From: CAIVVT01 sp963838205
GTDB lineage: Bacteria; Acidobacteriota; Terriglobia; Bryobacterales; Bryobacteraceae
Assembly (NCBI GenBank): GCA_963838205.1
Contig: CAWIQF010000001.1
Coordinates: forward strand, 420,349-484,348
Length of the DNA: 64,000 nt
Direction of reading: 5' to 3'
Within the stretch, counting starts at the first letter, position 1, and the number at the start of each line of letters is the position of its first letter. Made by a program: the position numbers and the translations under genes. A model generated the notes under the pieces. That model ran no database searches. It was not told the origin of the DNA and was given only the letters and a program-made list of their open reading frames with translations. Shown piece after piece: positions 26,492 through 35,935 of the stretch.

Positions 26492-27364
26492 ATGAAGGGT
26501 TCCATTTGGTTGTGGGGTGGCCTGGCGCTGGCGGCCACCGTTTGGGCCGGCGATCCCTGGAAAGACAAGAAGCCCGCCGACTGGTCGGACAAGGATCTGC
26601 AGAAGTTTCTCAACAAGTCGCCCTGGGCCAAAACCGTGCCAATGCAGTTTGACGCCAACCGCGCCGGGCGCGGCGGCGGTATGGGTGGTGGCGGTGGCAT
26701 GGGTGGTGGCGGCGGCTACGGTGGCGGCGGCGGCATGGGCGGTGGCGGCGGCTACGGCGGCGGTGGTGGCATGGGCGGCGGTGGTGGCATGGGCCGTGGC
26801 GGCGGAGGCATGGGTGGCGGTGGTGGCATGGGCCGTGGCGGCATGGGCGGCGCGGGCGGCGCCGATAGCAGCGACAATACGCCTGCGGCCGTGGTTCGCT
26901 GGGAGAGCGCGCCACTGGTGCGCGACGCCGAGACCCGCTCCGAGTCGAAGGAATTCAACGACGCCGTGGCCGGCTTCGCCAAGGATTACTACGTCGTCTC
27001 CGTCAGCAGCATGGGCGCGGAGCGCCGCGGCGGCTGGGGCGGCGGCCAAGGCGAGGGCGAGGGCGGCTGGGGAGGTCAGAATGCGGATCAAACCCCCGAG
27101 CAGGTCGAGACCCGCCGCAAGGCCATGGACGCACGGCTGATTGCCGTAACCTCCCTGACCCGCGCCGGGCAGCCGATCGCTCCCGAACGTGTCGAGTCGG
27201 TCAAGGGTTCGGGCGGACGCGTGCGTCTGTTCCTGTTTCCGCGCAGCCTGGCGCTGGACAAGAGCACCGAGGAACTGGCCTTCCAGACGGCCCTCGGTCC
27301 GATGGCCGTCAAGACCAAGTTTAATCTCAAGGATATGTCGCAGAGCTCGGAGCCGGGACTCTGA
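26492..27364 (+). CDS. Secreted glycine-rich protein
   Basis: A 290-residue protein with a signal peptide (MKGSIWLWGGLALAATVWAG). Residues 24-50 (WKDKKPADWSDKDLQKFLNK, then SPWAKTV) match an N-terminal module I associate with acidobacterial secreted proteins. Residues 57-125 are GGGMGGGGGYGG-type repeats. The C-terminal 160 residues form a mixed domain with another Gly-rich loop (WGGGQGEGEGGWGG) and end FNLKDMSQSSEPGL. A good GGAAAGGAGA site precedes the ATG. Function unknown; a surface or matrix role is only a guess. Confidence 0.7.
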   Translation: MKGSIWLWGGLALAATVWAGDPWKDKKPADWSDKDLQKFLNKSPWAKTVPMQFDANRAGRGGGMGGGGGMGGGGGYGGGGGMGGGGGYGGGGGMGGGGGMGRGGGGMGGGGGMGRGGMGGAGGADSSDNTPAAVVRWESAPLVRDAETRSESKEFNDAVAGFAKDYYVVSVSSMGAERRGGWGGGQGEGEGGWGGQNADQTPEQVETRRKAMDARLIAVTSLTRAGQPIAPERVESVKGSGGRVRLFLFPRSLALDKSTEELAFQTALGPMAVKTKFNLKDMSQSSEPGL

Positions 27365-27387
27365 TCCACGCTCTGGCCACCGTGCCG

Positions 27388-27451
27388 GCACCGTGGATTC
27401 ACCATGAAAACACCATGCGCGCACCGTGGCTTCACCATGACAACACGGTGC
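27388..27451. repeat. Two-copy 31-base repeat with hairpin potential
   Basis: Units 27388-27418 and 27421-27451 share GCACCGTGG-(A/C)-TTCACCATGA. The second unit is itself an inverted repeat: GCACCGTG pairs with CACGGTGC. It lies between the stop of the glycine-rich gene and the convergent leuD, so a bidirectional transcription-end role is possible although no T-tract is seen. Confidence 0.6.
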
Positions 27452-27486
27452 TTCGTGGCGTTTGTCGCGGTGTTTGCCGGCGATTT

Positions 27487-28092
27487 TTACGCCGCCGCGA
27501 TGGTCAACAGCTTCGACTCGCGCCGCGCCTCGTAGGCCGCGATGGCGTCGCTTTGCCGCAGCATGTAGCCCAGTTCGTCCACGCCCTCCAGCAGGCAGGT
27601 CTTTGAAAACGGGTCCACCGGGAACTCCGTCGTCAGGCCTTCGCCATACGTCAGGGTCTGACTGGCGAGGTCGATGCGGACCGTGCCGGAGGCGCCGATC
27701 GCCAGCAGCCGGGCATGCACATCGCGCGGCACGATGACCGGCAACAGCCCGTTTTTCAATGAGTTGTTCTTGAAAATGTCGGCGAAGCTGGTCGAAATGA
27801 CGGCCTTGAATCCGTACTGCGTCAGCGCCCACGGCGCATGCTCGCGCGACGACCCGCAGCCGAAGTTGTCCCCCGCCAGAAGCACCTGGCACTCCCGCGC
27901 CGCCGCCTGGTTCAGGATGAATTCCGGCTTCGGCCGCCCGTCGGCGTCATAGCGGTAATCGTAAAACAACTGGTCGCCCAGACCAAGCTTCGAAATCGTC
28001 TTCAAGAAGCGCGCCGGGATGATCTGGTCCGTGTCGATGTTATCTACCGGGAAAACAACGACTTTGCTCTCAAATGCAGTGAACTTTTCCAT
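27487..28092 (-). CDS. leuD: 3-isopropylmalate dehydratase small subunit
   Basis: A 201-residue LeuD, the swivelling subunit that pairs with LeuC to isomerise 2- to 3-isopropylmalate. Motifs: VFPVDNIDTDQIIPARFLK at the start and LLAGDNFGCGSSREHAPWAL in the middle. Length is normal. It is the last gene of the leu cluster, 211 bases after leuC. That gap holds copies of the dispersed repeat rather than a gene. Confidence 0.95.
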   Translation of the reverse strand: MEKFTAFESKVVVFPVDNIDTDQIIPARFLKTISKLGLGDQLFYDYRYDADGRPKPEFILNQAAARECQVLLAGDNFGCGSSREHAPWALTQYGFKAVISTSFADIFKNNSLKNGLLPVIVPRDVHARLLAIGASGTVRIDLASQTLTYGEGLTTEFPVDPFSKTCLLEGVDELGYMLRQSDAIAAYEARRESKLLTIAAA

Positions 28093-28153
28093 TACCGTTT
28101 CCCTTCTGATGCAATACCCAGGCTAAGAACTTGAAGATGCAGACCATGCGTCA

Positions 28154-28252
28154 ACACGAGTGTCGACGCGGCAGACACGAGTGTCTGCGCCACAACGGAG
28201 CCGCAAACGCAGGGGGCGGTTGCGTTTCTGAGCCGCGACCGTGAGGGAGCGG
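28154..28252. repeat. Dispersed repeats inside the leuC-leuD gap
   Basis: ACACGAGTGTC occurs at 28154-28164 and 28175-28185 (period 21). The second is embedded in a perfect GCAGACAC/GTGTCTGC hairpin at 28171-28188. A divergent GAGCCGC copy follows at 28198-28219 and a near-consensus GAGCCGCGACCGTGAGGGAG copy at 28230-28252. They lie between two genes whose products form one enzyme. Confidence 0.7.
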
Positions 28253-28303
28253 AGCGGCGAGCGTGACCGCCAGCACTCGTGATAATGCGCGCGAGACATG
28301 CTA

Positions 28304-29713
28304 CTACTTCAGGAGCGTCCGCGGGTCCGTGACGACGCCTGTGACGGCGGCGGCGGCCGCGGTCAGCGGGCTCGCCAGGAACGTCCGTCCGCCCTTGCCC
28401 TGACGTCCTTCAAAGTTGCGGTTGGACGTGGAAACGCTGTACTGGCCGGGCTGTAACTGGTCTCCATTCATTGCGATACACATCGAGCAGCCGGCTTCGC
28501 GCCACTCCGCGCCGGCCTCGCGGAAGATCCGGTCCAGTCCCTCGGCCTCGGCCTGCCGTTTGATCGGCTGCGAGCCCGGAACCACCAGCACGCGCACCTT
28601 CGGGTTCACTTTTCGTCCCTTGAAAACCGACGCCGCGGCGCGCAGATCGGGCATCCGCGAGTTCGTGCAACTGCCGATGAAAACCACGTCCACGGGATGG
28701 CCCAGAAGCGGCTTGCCGGGCTGCAAATCCATGTAACGTAATGCCTTGGCGAGGGTCTCGCGTTCCATCGCGTCGGCCACGGCGGCGGGGTCCGGCACCG
28801 TGCCGGTAATCGGCATGCCCATGCCCGGATTGTTGCCGAAGGTGATCATCGGCTCGAGCGTCGAAGCGTCCAGCGTCAACTCGTGGTCGTAGCTCGCGCC
28901 CTCGTCGGTCGGCAGCCCGCGCCAGCGCGCCACGGCCGCTTCCCAGTCCCTGCCCTTGGGCGCGAAGTCCTTACCATACAAGTAGTTGTACGTCGTGTCG
29001 TCGGGCGCGATCAGCCCCGCGCGGGCCCCCGCCTCGATCGACATGTTGCACACGGTCATGCGTTCGTCCATCGACAGTGCGCGAATCGCCGGCCCGGAGT
29101 ATTCAAAGACGCAGCCGGTCCCTCCGCCAATGCCCACGCGGGCGATTAGAGCCAGGATGATGTCCTTGGCGCCGACGCCGGCCCGCAGCGCGCCGCCGAC
29201 CCGCACGGCGAAGCTGCGCGACGGGCGCTGCAGCAGGCACTGCGTCGCCAGGACGTGCTCCACTTCGCTGGTGCCGATGCCGAATGCCAGCGCGCCGAAC
29301 GCGCCGTGCGTGGCCGTGTGGGAGTCGCCGCAGACCACGGTCATGCCGGGCTGCGTGAGGCCGTTCTCCGGGCCGATCACGTGTACGATGCCCTGCTTGT
29401 CGCTGAAGTAGTCGAATAGCGGGATCCCGAATTCCGTGCAGTTGGCGCTGAGCCGTCTGATCTGCGCCAACGCGACCTGGTCCATAATCGGCATCGACTT
29501 CGGGCTGGTCGGCGTCGAGTGGTCGCACGTGGCGATGGTCAGGTCGGGCCGCCGCAGCTTCAGGCCGCGGCTCCGCAGCCCGTCGAAGGCTTGCGGCGAG
29601 GTTACCTCGTGCACCAGGTGCAGGTCGATGTACAGCAGCGCCGGGGCGTCCGCCGGTGCGGCAACCACGTGTGCATCCCAGAGCTTCTCGATGATGGTAC
29701 GGGGACGGTTCAT
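28304..29713 (-). CDS. leuC: 3-isopropylmalate dehydratase large subunit
   Basis: A 469-residue aconitase-family subunit. The start at ATG 29713 (MNRPRTIIEKLWDAHVV) is preferred over the in-frame GTG six codons upstream. The [4Fe-4S] ligands are visible in VFIGSCTNSRMPDLRAA and the CSMC of AGCSMCIAMNGDQ. Other segments: VCGDSHTATHGAFGALAFGI and EAGARAGLIAPDDTT. It works with LeuD in leucine synthesis. A candidate promoter lies about 100 bases upstream. Confidence 0.96.
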   Translation of the reverse strand: MNRPRTIIEKLWDAHVVAAPADAPALLYIDLHLVHEVTSPQAFDGLRSRGLKLRRPDLTIATCDHSTPTSPKSMPIMDQVALAQIRRLSANCTEFGIPLFDYFSDKQGIVHVIGPENGLTQPGMTVVCGDSHTATHGAFGALAFGIGTSEVEHVLATQCLLQRPSRSFAVRVGGALRAGVGAKDIILALIARVGIGGGTGCVFEYSGPAIRALSMDERMTVCNMSIEAGARAGLIAPDDTTYNYLYGKDFAPKGRDWEAAVARWRGLPTDEGASYDHELTLDASTLEPMITFGNNPGMGMPITGTVPDPAAVADAMERETLAKALRYMDLQPGKPLLGHPVDVVFIGSCTNSRMPDLRAAASVFKGRKVNPKVRVLVVPGSQPIKRQAEAEGLDRIFREAGAEWREAGCSMCIAMNGDQLQPGQYSVSTSNRNFEGRQGKGGRTFLASPLTAAAAAVTGVVTDPRTLLK

Positions 29714-29782
29714 AATGGCTTCTCGATTCACTTAAAACTACCAGCTTCGGCCGCCGGAACTGTCGGCTTGAACTGGCCGAAA

Positions 29783-29798
29783 CCGCTACTAATAGCGG
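29783..29798 (-). repeat. CCGCTA/TAGCGG hairpin in the leuC leader
   Basis: CCGCTA and TAGCGG pair across a 4-base loop, within the predicted 5' untranslated region of leuCD. A sister hairpin (CCGCTAC, TGA, GTAGCGG) lies at 29846-29862, on the other side of the promoter. The near identity of the two stems suggests a shared binding protein or a duplicated element. Confidence 0.55.
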
Positions 29799-29816
29799 CC
29801 AGTCGGAAATAACTTG

Positions 29817-29844
29817 TTTATAATCAATTACATATGATGGTCAA
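29817..29844 (-). promoter_or_regulatory. Candidate sigma-70 promoter for leuCD
   Basis: On the minus strand TTGACC (29839-29844), a 16-base AT-rich spacer, then TATAAA (29817-29822). This is one of the best promoter matches in the window and lies in an AT-rich island within GC-rich DNA. It would give leuCD its own transcript with a leader of about 95 bases. Confidence 0.6.
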
Positions 29845-29894
29845 CCCGCTACTGAGTAGCGGCCTGGCGCCGCCGCATGAGCTTCTCAGACGAC

Positions 29895-30978
29895 TCACAG
29901 CGCCTCGCAGATCGCGTCGCCGACCTGCGACGTAGTGGCCGGCGCACCCTTCGGCTTCAGGTCGGCCGTGACGTGGCCGCTGTTCAGGACGCGCTCGATG
30001 GCCTGGTTCACCGCGGCGGCTTCCTCCAGCAATCCGAAGCTGTATTCGAGCATCGCCGCGACGCTGCCGATCGCGCCCAGCGGATTCGCTTTGTTTTGCC
30101 CGGCGATGTCCGGCGCGGAGCCGTGCACCGGTTCGTACAGGCCGGTGAACGCCCCCGACGGCCGCCGCTCTCCCAGCGAAGCCGAGGGCAGCATGCCGAT
30201 GGAACCCGCGAGCACCGCGCCCTCGTCGCTCAGGATGTCGCCGAACATATTCTCGGTAACGATGACGTCGAAGCGCGCCGGGTTCAGCACCAGTTGCATG
30301 GCGCAGTTGTCGACCAAAATGTGCTCCAATGCGATGTCCGGGTAATCGGCCGAAAGCTCGACCATCACCCGCCGCCAGAGCTGCGAGCACTCCAGCACGT
30401 TCGACTTGTTCGACCGAAGAAACCTTCTTGCGGCGGTTTCCGGCCAGGTGAAATGCCATCCGGCCGATGCGACCGATTTCGGCGCGCGTGTAGGTCATCG
30501 TATTGACTGCCCGCTCGCTGTCGCCGGAGCCTTCGATGCCCCGCGGCGTGCCGTAGTAAATGCCGCCGGTCAGCTCGCGCACGATGATCATGTCGGCCCC
30601 GGCCACGCGTTCGTTCTTCAGCGGAGAAGAATCGATCAGCGCGGCATAGGTGCGCACCGGGCGCAGGTTGGCGTAGACGCCCAGCACTTTGCGGATGCCC
30701 AGCAGGCCGCGCTCGGGACGCTGCGCCGGCGGAGCGTTATCGAACTCCGGCAATCCGACCGCTCCCAGCAATGTGGCGTCGGCCGCCGCGGCCAGGCGCG
30801 CGGTCTCGTCCGGCAGCGGTTGGCCGGTTTTGTGGATCGCAACGCCGCCCAGCAGGCCTTCGCTCAGCGCGAGCGCGTGGCCGAATTTCGAGGCGGCACG
30901 GCGCAGAACCTTCACCGCTTCGCGCGTGACTTCGGTTCCGATGCCATCACCGGGAAGGACCAGAACATTCAATTGCAT
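29895..30978 (-). pseudogene. leuB: 3-isopropylmalate dehydrogenase with a one-base frameshift
   Basis: LeuB oxidatively decarboxylates 3-isopropylmalate. The first frame (from ATG 30978, MQLNVLVLPGDGIGTEVT) is good through GNRRKKVSSV. The next residues should be DKSNVLECSQLWRRVM, and that sequence continues in the next frame through TENMFGDILSDEGAVLAGS and GSAPDIAGQNKANPLGA to a stop at 29895. Reading GTCGAC instead of GTCGAAC (extra T on the plus strand at 30409-30410) restores about 360 residues, the normal length. Since the other leu genes are intact, a sequencing error or very recent mutation is likely. Confidence 0.9.
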
Positions 30979-31053
30979 AACGGGGTTTTCAGCTCCTCAG
31001 AACTCGGCGCGCCGCGCCTGTCTCTATTGTCCGACGCAAGTGGCCGGCGGTGC

Positions 31054-32256
<1,203 letters not shown>

Positions 32257-32391
32257 GGGGTGCGGCTCTCCTTCGTGACCGGAATCCCGGTGTGGGACCC
32301 CGATTGCAGGTTGTCCCGAGGGGCGGCCTGTTGCTCCGCGCCCGCGGGAGGTTTCCTTCCATTGTCCTCGGGCGGGCGGCAATGGGACAAA

Positions 32392-32462
32392 TTTATAGTA
32401 ACAATCCTTTGGATAAGCCGATCGCATGTGATAAGCTTTTTAAATACGTAAGGTCGCCCTTA
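32392..32462. promoter_or_regulatory. leuA / LysR divergent control region
   Basis: On the minus strand TATAAA (32392-32397) is a good leuA -10 box without a matching -35, as often seen at activator-dependent promoters. Between it and the regulator gene lie two GATAAGC copies (32412-32418, 32430-32436; period 18) and a TAAGG-TCGC-CCTTA inverted repeat (32449-32462). These are candidate LysR operators. Confidence 0.45.
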
Positions 32463-32483
32463 TTCGAATACTGAGGACTGAAG

Positions 32484-33371
32484 ATGGAACTTTATCCTTT
32501 GAAGGTGTTCTTGACGGTGGCGACGGAGAAGAGCTTCTCCCGCGCCGGGGAAAAGCTGCTGCGGACGCAGCCGGCGATTTCGCTGGCGGTGCAGCGGTTG
32601 GAAGGGGAACTGGGCGAGAAGCTGATCGACCGGACCGGGCGTGAGCTGATTCTGACCGATGCCGGGCGGCTGGTGCTGGAGTACTGCCGGCGCTTCGACA
32701 ACCTGGAGCACGAGCTGGAGAATTCGCTCTCGGAGCTGCGCGACATGGCCTCGGGCCGGTTGGTGATCGGGGCCAATGAAACCACGTCGCTGTACCTGAT
32801 GCACCACATCGTCAACTACCGGCGGCAGTATCCGAAGGTGAAGGTGCAGGTACGGCGGACGCTATCGAGCCGCACCCCGACGCAACTGATCGACGGCGAT
32901 CTGGAGCTGGGCGTGATCAGCTACGATCCGGAGGACGACCGGCTGGAGTCGCACGTGATTTACATCGACCACCTGTGCTTCGTGGTGAGCCCGGGGCACC
33001 GCTTCGCGCAACGGGAACAGGTGTCGATCCGCGAGCTGGGCATGGAGACGTTCATCGCGCACAACGTGCTGTCGCCCTATCGCGAGGTGGTGCTGAAGGC
33101 GTTCCAGCGCGCCAAGGTGCCGCTGAATATGGACGTCGAGATGCCGACCGTGGAGACGATCCGCATGATGGTGGCGCGCAACGAGGGCGTAGCGTTCGTG
33201 CCCAAGATGTGCGTGGAGCAGGACCTGGAGCAGGGCCTGCTGAAAGAAGTGAAGGTGGAGGAGCTCAACGTCGAGCGCAAGATCCGGCTGATCTTCCCGG
33301 CGCGGCGCGTGCTGAGCCACGCGGCGCAGGCGTTCCTGGAGATCGTGAAAGGCCCGGAAGGGACGAAGTAG
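32484..33371 (+). CDS. LysR-family transcriptional regulator
   Basis: A 295-residue LTTR with an N-terminal winged HTH (MELYPLKVFLTVATEKSFSR, then TQPAISLAVQRLEGELGEKL) and a periplasmic-binding-like effector domain (GRLVIGANETTSLYLM onward). It is divergent from leuA, with a 227-base shared intergenic region. LTTRs commonly control the adjacent divergent gene, so leucine synthesis is the first candidate target. The effector is unknown. Confidence 0.88.
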   Translation: MELYPLKVFLTVATEKSFSRAGEKLLRTQPAISLAVQRLEGELGEKLIDRTGRELILTDAGRLVLEYCRRFDNLEHELENSLSELRDMASGRLVIGANETTSLYLMHHIVNYRRQYPKVKVQVRRTLSSRTPTQLIDGDLELGVISYDPEDDRLESHVIYIDHLCFVVSPGHRFAQREQVSIRELGMETFIAHNVLSPYREVVLKAFQRAKVPLNMDVEMPTVETIRMMVARNEGVAFVPKMCVEQDLEQGLLKEVKVEELNVERKIRLIFPARRVLSHAAQAFLEIVKGPEGTK

Positions 33372-33396
33372 AAATGTGAGCGCGCGGCGCGTTGCT

Positions 33397-33422
33397 GAGC
33401 CACGACCGTACGGTCGCGGCTC
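33397..33422. repeat. Palindromic form of the GAGCC repeat
   Basis: A 26-base inverted repeat: GAGCCACGACCGT followed directly by ACGGTCGCGGCTC, with one mismatched pair. It looks like two head-to-head copies of the GAGCCGCGACCGT core and could form a cruciform or RNA hairpin. It starts 26 bases after the LysR stop codon. The rest of the gap to 33616 shows nothing clear. Confidence 0.65.
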
Positions 33423-33616
33423 TAAAACAACGCGAGAACCGCTCCGTCGAAATTCACGGCGAGTCGCGGGCGGCGTTCATCCGATTTTGCGAGCCGAGGG
33501 CGCATGGGGTCTCCTTAACAGTTGCGGCTCGGTGACATAGCCCCCGCGACAGGAGACTGGTCACAGGCCACCAGCCACGGCAGCGAGGTGGGGCGAGGTG
33601 TGATAAAACGGGCGTG

Positions 33617-34465
33617 ATGCGACGTGCGATGTGGATGCTGGCTCCGGCGCTGTTTCTGGCGCCTTATCTGAGTTCTGGACAAGGGCCGAAGACGGAACTG
33701 TTATGGCCGCAGGGCGCGCCGGGTGCGGTGGGCCAGGAGGATGCGGACAAGCCGGCGCTGACGTGGTACCGGCCGGCGAACCCCAACGGGGCGGCGGTGC
33801 TGGTGTGTCCCGGCGGGGGCTACGGCGCGCTGGCGATGGACCACGAGGGCAAGCAGATCGGCGAGTTCTACAACTCGTTCGGCGTGACGGCGTTCGTGCT
33901 GAAATACCGGCTGGGGCCGCGGTATCACTACCCGGCGCCGCTGGATGACGCGCGGCAGGCGATGCGCACGATTCGCGCGCGGGCGGCGGAGTACGGAATC
34001 GACCCGAAGCGCGTGGGCGTGATGGGCTTCTCGGCGGGCGGGCACCTGGCGGCGACGCTATCGACGCATTATCAAAAAGGGGAACGGCCGGATTTCGCGG
34101 TGCTGGTGTACCCGGTGATTTCGTTCACGACGATTTACACGCACAGCGGGTCGATGTGGAACCTGCTGGGCAATCCGCCTGATCCGACGCTGGCGTGGAA
34201 CCTGTCGAACGAACTGCAGGTGACGCCGGAAACGCCGCCGACGTTCCTGTTTCACACCAGCGGGGACACGGGCGTGCCGGCCGAGAACAGCGTGCTGTAC
34301 TACCTGGCGCTGCGGCGGGCGGGCGTGAAGGCGGAGATGCACATTTACCAGGAAGGGCAGCACGGGGTGGGACTGGCGCCGAAGGACGCGGTGCTGGGGA
34401 CGTGGCCGGCGCGGCTGAAGGACTGGCTGGCGGTGAATGGGTTTGTGCCGGGGAATCCGCGGTAA
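33617..34465 (+). CDS. Secreted alpha/beta hydrolase (esterase type)
   Basis: A 282-residue exported hydrolase. The signal peptide ends near LSSGQG. The oxyanion segment VLVCPGGGYGALAMDHEG and the nucleophile elbow GVMGFSAGGHLAATLS are clear. The catalytic aspartate lies in FLFHTSGDTGVPAENS and the histidine in IYQEGQHGVGL. The closest known groups are xylan/acetyl esterases and BD-FAE-type carbohydrate esterases, so a role in plant-polysaccharide deacetylation is plausible. An in-frame GTG lies one codon upstream. Confidence 0.85.
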   Translation: MRRAMWMLAPALFLAPYLSSGQGPKTELLWPQGAPGAVGQEDADKPALTWYRPANPNGAAVLVCPGGGYGALAMDHEGKQIGEFYNSFGVTAFVLKYRLGPRYHYPAPLDDARQAMRTIRARAAEYGIDPKRVGVMGFSAGGHLAATLSTHYQKGERPDFAVLVYPVISFTTIYTHSGSMWNLLGNPPDPTLAWNLSNELQVTPETPPTFLFHTSGDTGVPAENSVLYYLALRRAGVKAEMHIYQEGQHGVGLAPKDAVLGTWPARLKDWLAVNGFVPGNPR

Positions 34466-34504
34466 CCGGCGGGCCTCAGCCGCGCATCTAAGAGCGAGGG
34501 ATTC

Positions 34505-35686
34505 ATGCGCCGGCTGATTGTCATTTGCGCGCTGGGGGCGATGTGCGCGGTCTACGGGCTGCGGGCGCAGCAAACGCCCGACCAAAAACCGAGCGATCAG
34601 CAGACGCCAGCCCAACCGAAGCCGAGCGATCAACAAACTCCGCCGAAAGAGGATGACCCGGGCAAGCCGGTGCTGCGGCATGGAGGCCCGGCGAAGAAGC
34701 ACGTCGATTCAGGTCCGGCGAAGACCGAAGAGAACATTCCAAAGCCGCTGAGGGACCTGCCGCCCGACGATTCGCAGCCGGTCGAGCGCAAGGAGGCAGG
34801 GCCGGCGGGCGCTCCAGCAGCGGCGGGGCCCGCGGCCGGCAAGGAGAGACCCCCCGCGCGGCGGTTGCCGGAAGCGGAGGCGCTGATCGAGAAGGCGCGC
34901 GACGCGACGTTCGATTTCGTCGACAATCTTCCAAATTTCATCTGCGACCAGACGACGAAACGGTACAACAGCAAGACGCTCAAGCCGGAGTGGAAGTACA
35001 AAGACCGGGTCGAGGTCGAGCTGATGTTCACGGGCGGCAAGGAGGATTACCGCAACGTCCGGATGAACGGGAAGGCGATGAAGAAGGGCTCGCCGGAGGA
35101 CAGCGGGCAGTGGTCGACAGGAGAGTTCGGGAGCATTCTGGCCGATATTTTCGATCCGCAGACGCATACGCAATTCAAGCTGCGGGGCGACTCGACGGCC
35201 TCTGGGATGAAGGCCAAGGAGTACGCGTTCTCGGTCGCCCTGGCCGACTCGCACTGGACCATCCGGATGAGTTACCCGGTGAAGCCGGCCTATAGCGGCG
35301 CGGTGTGGATCGACCCGGAGAGCGGGCGCGCGTTGAGGGTCGAGATGGGCACGAAGTCGCTGCCGACCGACTACCCGGTGGACAAAGTCGAGGCGATCGT
35401 GGACTACGAGTGGGTGAAGATCGGCGAGAAGCAGTATCTGATGCCGGTGCGGAGCGAGAACCTGGCGTGCGAGACGCACATGTTCAACTGCACGAAGAAC
35501 GAGATCGAGTTCAAGAACTACCGCAAGTTCAACGTCGAGTCGCAGGTGCTGCAGGTGGACAGCGACATCTCGTTCCCGGACGAAGACGATCCCAAGGCGA
35601 AGAAGCCCGCGGGCAAGACCGAGCCACCGCAGATCACGGTGAAGCCGGAGGAAGCGCCGAAACCGAACGCCCCGCCGCAGGCGTAG
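34505..35686 (+). CDS. Secreted protein of unknown function
   Basis: A 393-residue exported protein. The signal peptide is MRRLIVICALGAMCAVYGL. Residues 20-125 form a Pro/Gln/Lys-rich linker with repeated PSDQQTP. A beta-rich domain from about residue 130 follows (DFVDNLPNFICDQTTKRY, KLRGDSTASGMKAKEYAF, YSGAVWIDPESGRALRVEM), and the C-terminal tail is again Pro/Lys/Glu-rich. The central domain resembles proteins I associate with Acidobacteria, but no function is known to me. It lies 39 bases after the esterase. Confidence 0.65.
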   Translation: MRRLIVICALGAMCAVYGLRAQQTPDQKPSDQQTPAQPKPSDQQTPPKEDDPGKPVLRHGGPAKKHVDSGPAKTEENIPKPLRDLPPDDSQPVERKEAGPAGAPAAAGPAAGKERPPARRLPEAEALIEKARDATFDFVDNLPNFICDQTTKRYNSKTLKPEWKYKDRVEVELMFTGGKEDYRNVRMNGKAMKKGSPEDSGQWSTGEFGSILADIFDPQTHTQFKLRGDSTASGMKAKEYAFSVALADSHWTIRMSYPVKPAYSGAVWIDPESGRALRVEMGTKSLPTDYPVDKVEAIVDYEWVKIGEKQYLMPVRSENLACETHMFNCTKNEIEFKNYRKFNVESQVLQVDSDISFPDEDDPKAKKPAGKTEPPQITVKPEEAPKPNAPPQA

Positions 35687-35935
35687 CGGGCGCTGCAACG
35701 CCCGATCCATTTCCCGAACGCGCGGGGAGCAATGCCGAGGCGCGTGGCACGGAGACGGATCCGCCCGCGGGAGCAAGAGGTGAGGCGGGATTGGTTCTCA
35801 AGAATAAGTACTTTCCCCAACAAAGTACAATCCCAGACAAGCGGAAACAAACCGGCGTCGGGCGAGGAGCGCAGCGAGGGGTTGGGCGACGGCGGAGAAC
35901 GCGGGAGCTTAGACTGAGGAACAGGAGTTCCTTCG
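35687..35935. other. Intergenic gap with a GTACTTT/AAAGTAC inverted repeat
   Basis: No gene seen. GTACTTT (35808-35814) and AAAGTAC (35822-35828) form a perfect 7-base inverted repeat about 108 bases upstream of the UPF0182 gene, in a locally AT-rich patch. This could be an operator or part of a promoter. Confidence 0.35.

Noticed and set aside
32257..32427. N-terminal extension or leucine-rich leader peptide for leuA
   Set aside because: The extended frame lacks similarity and has no run of leucine codons; homology starts at ATG 32256.
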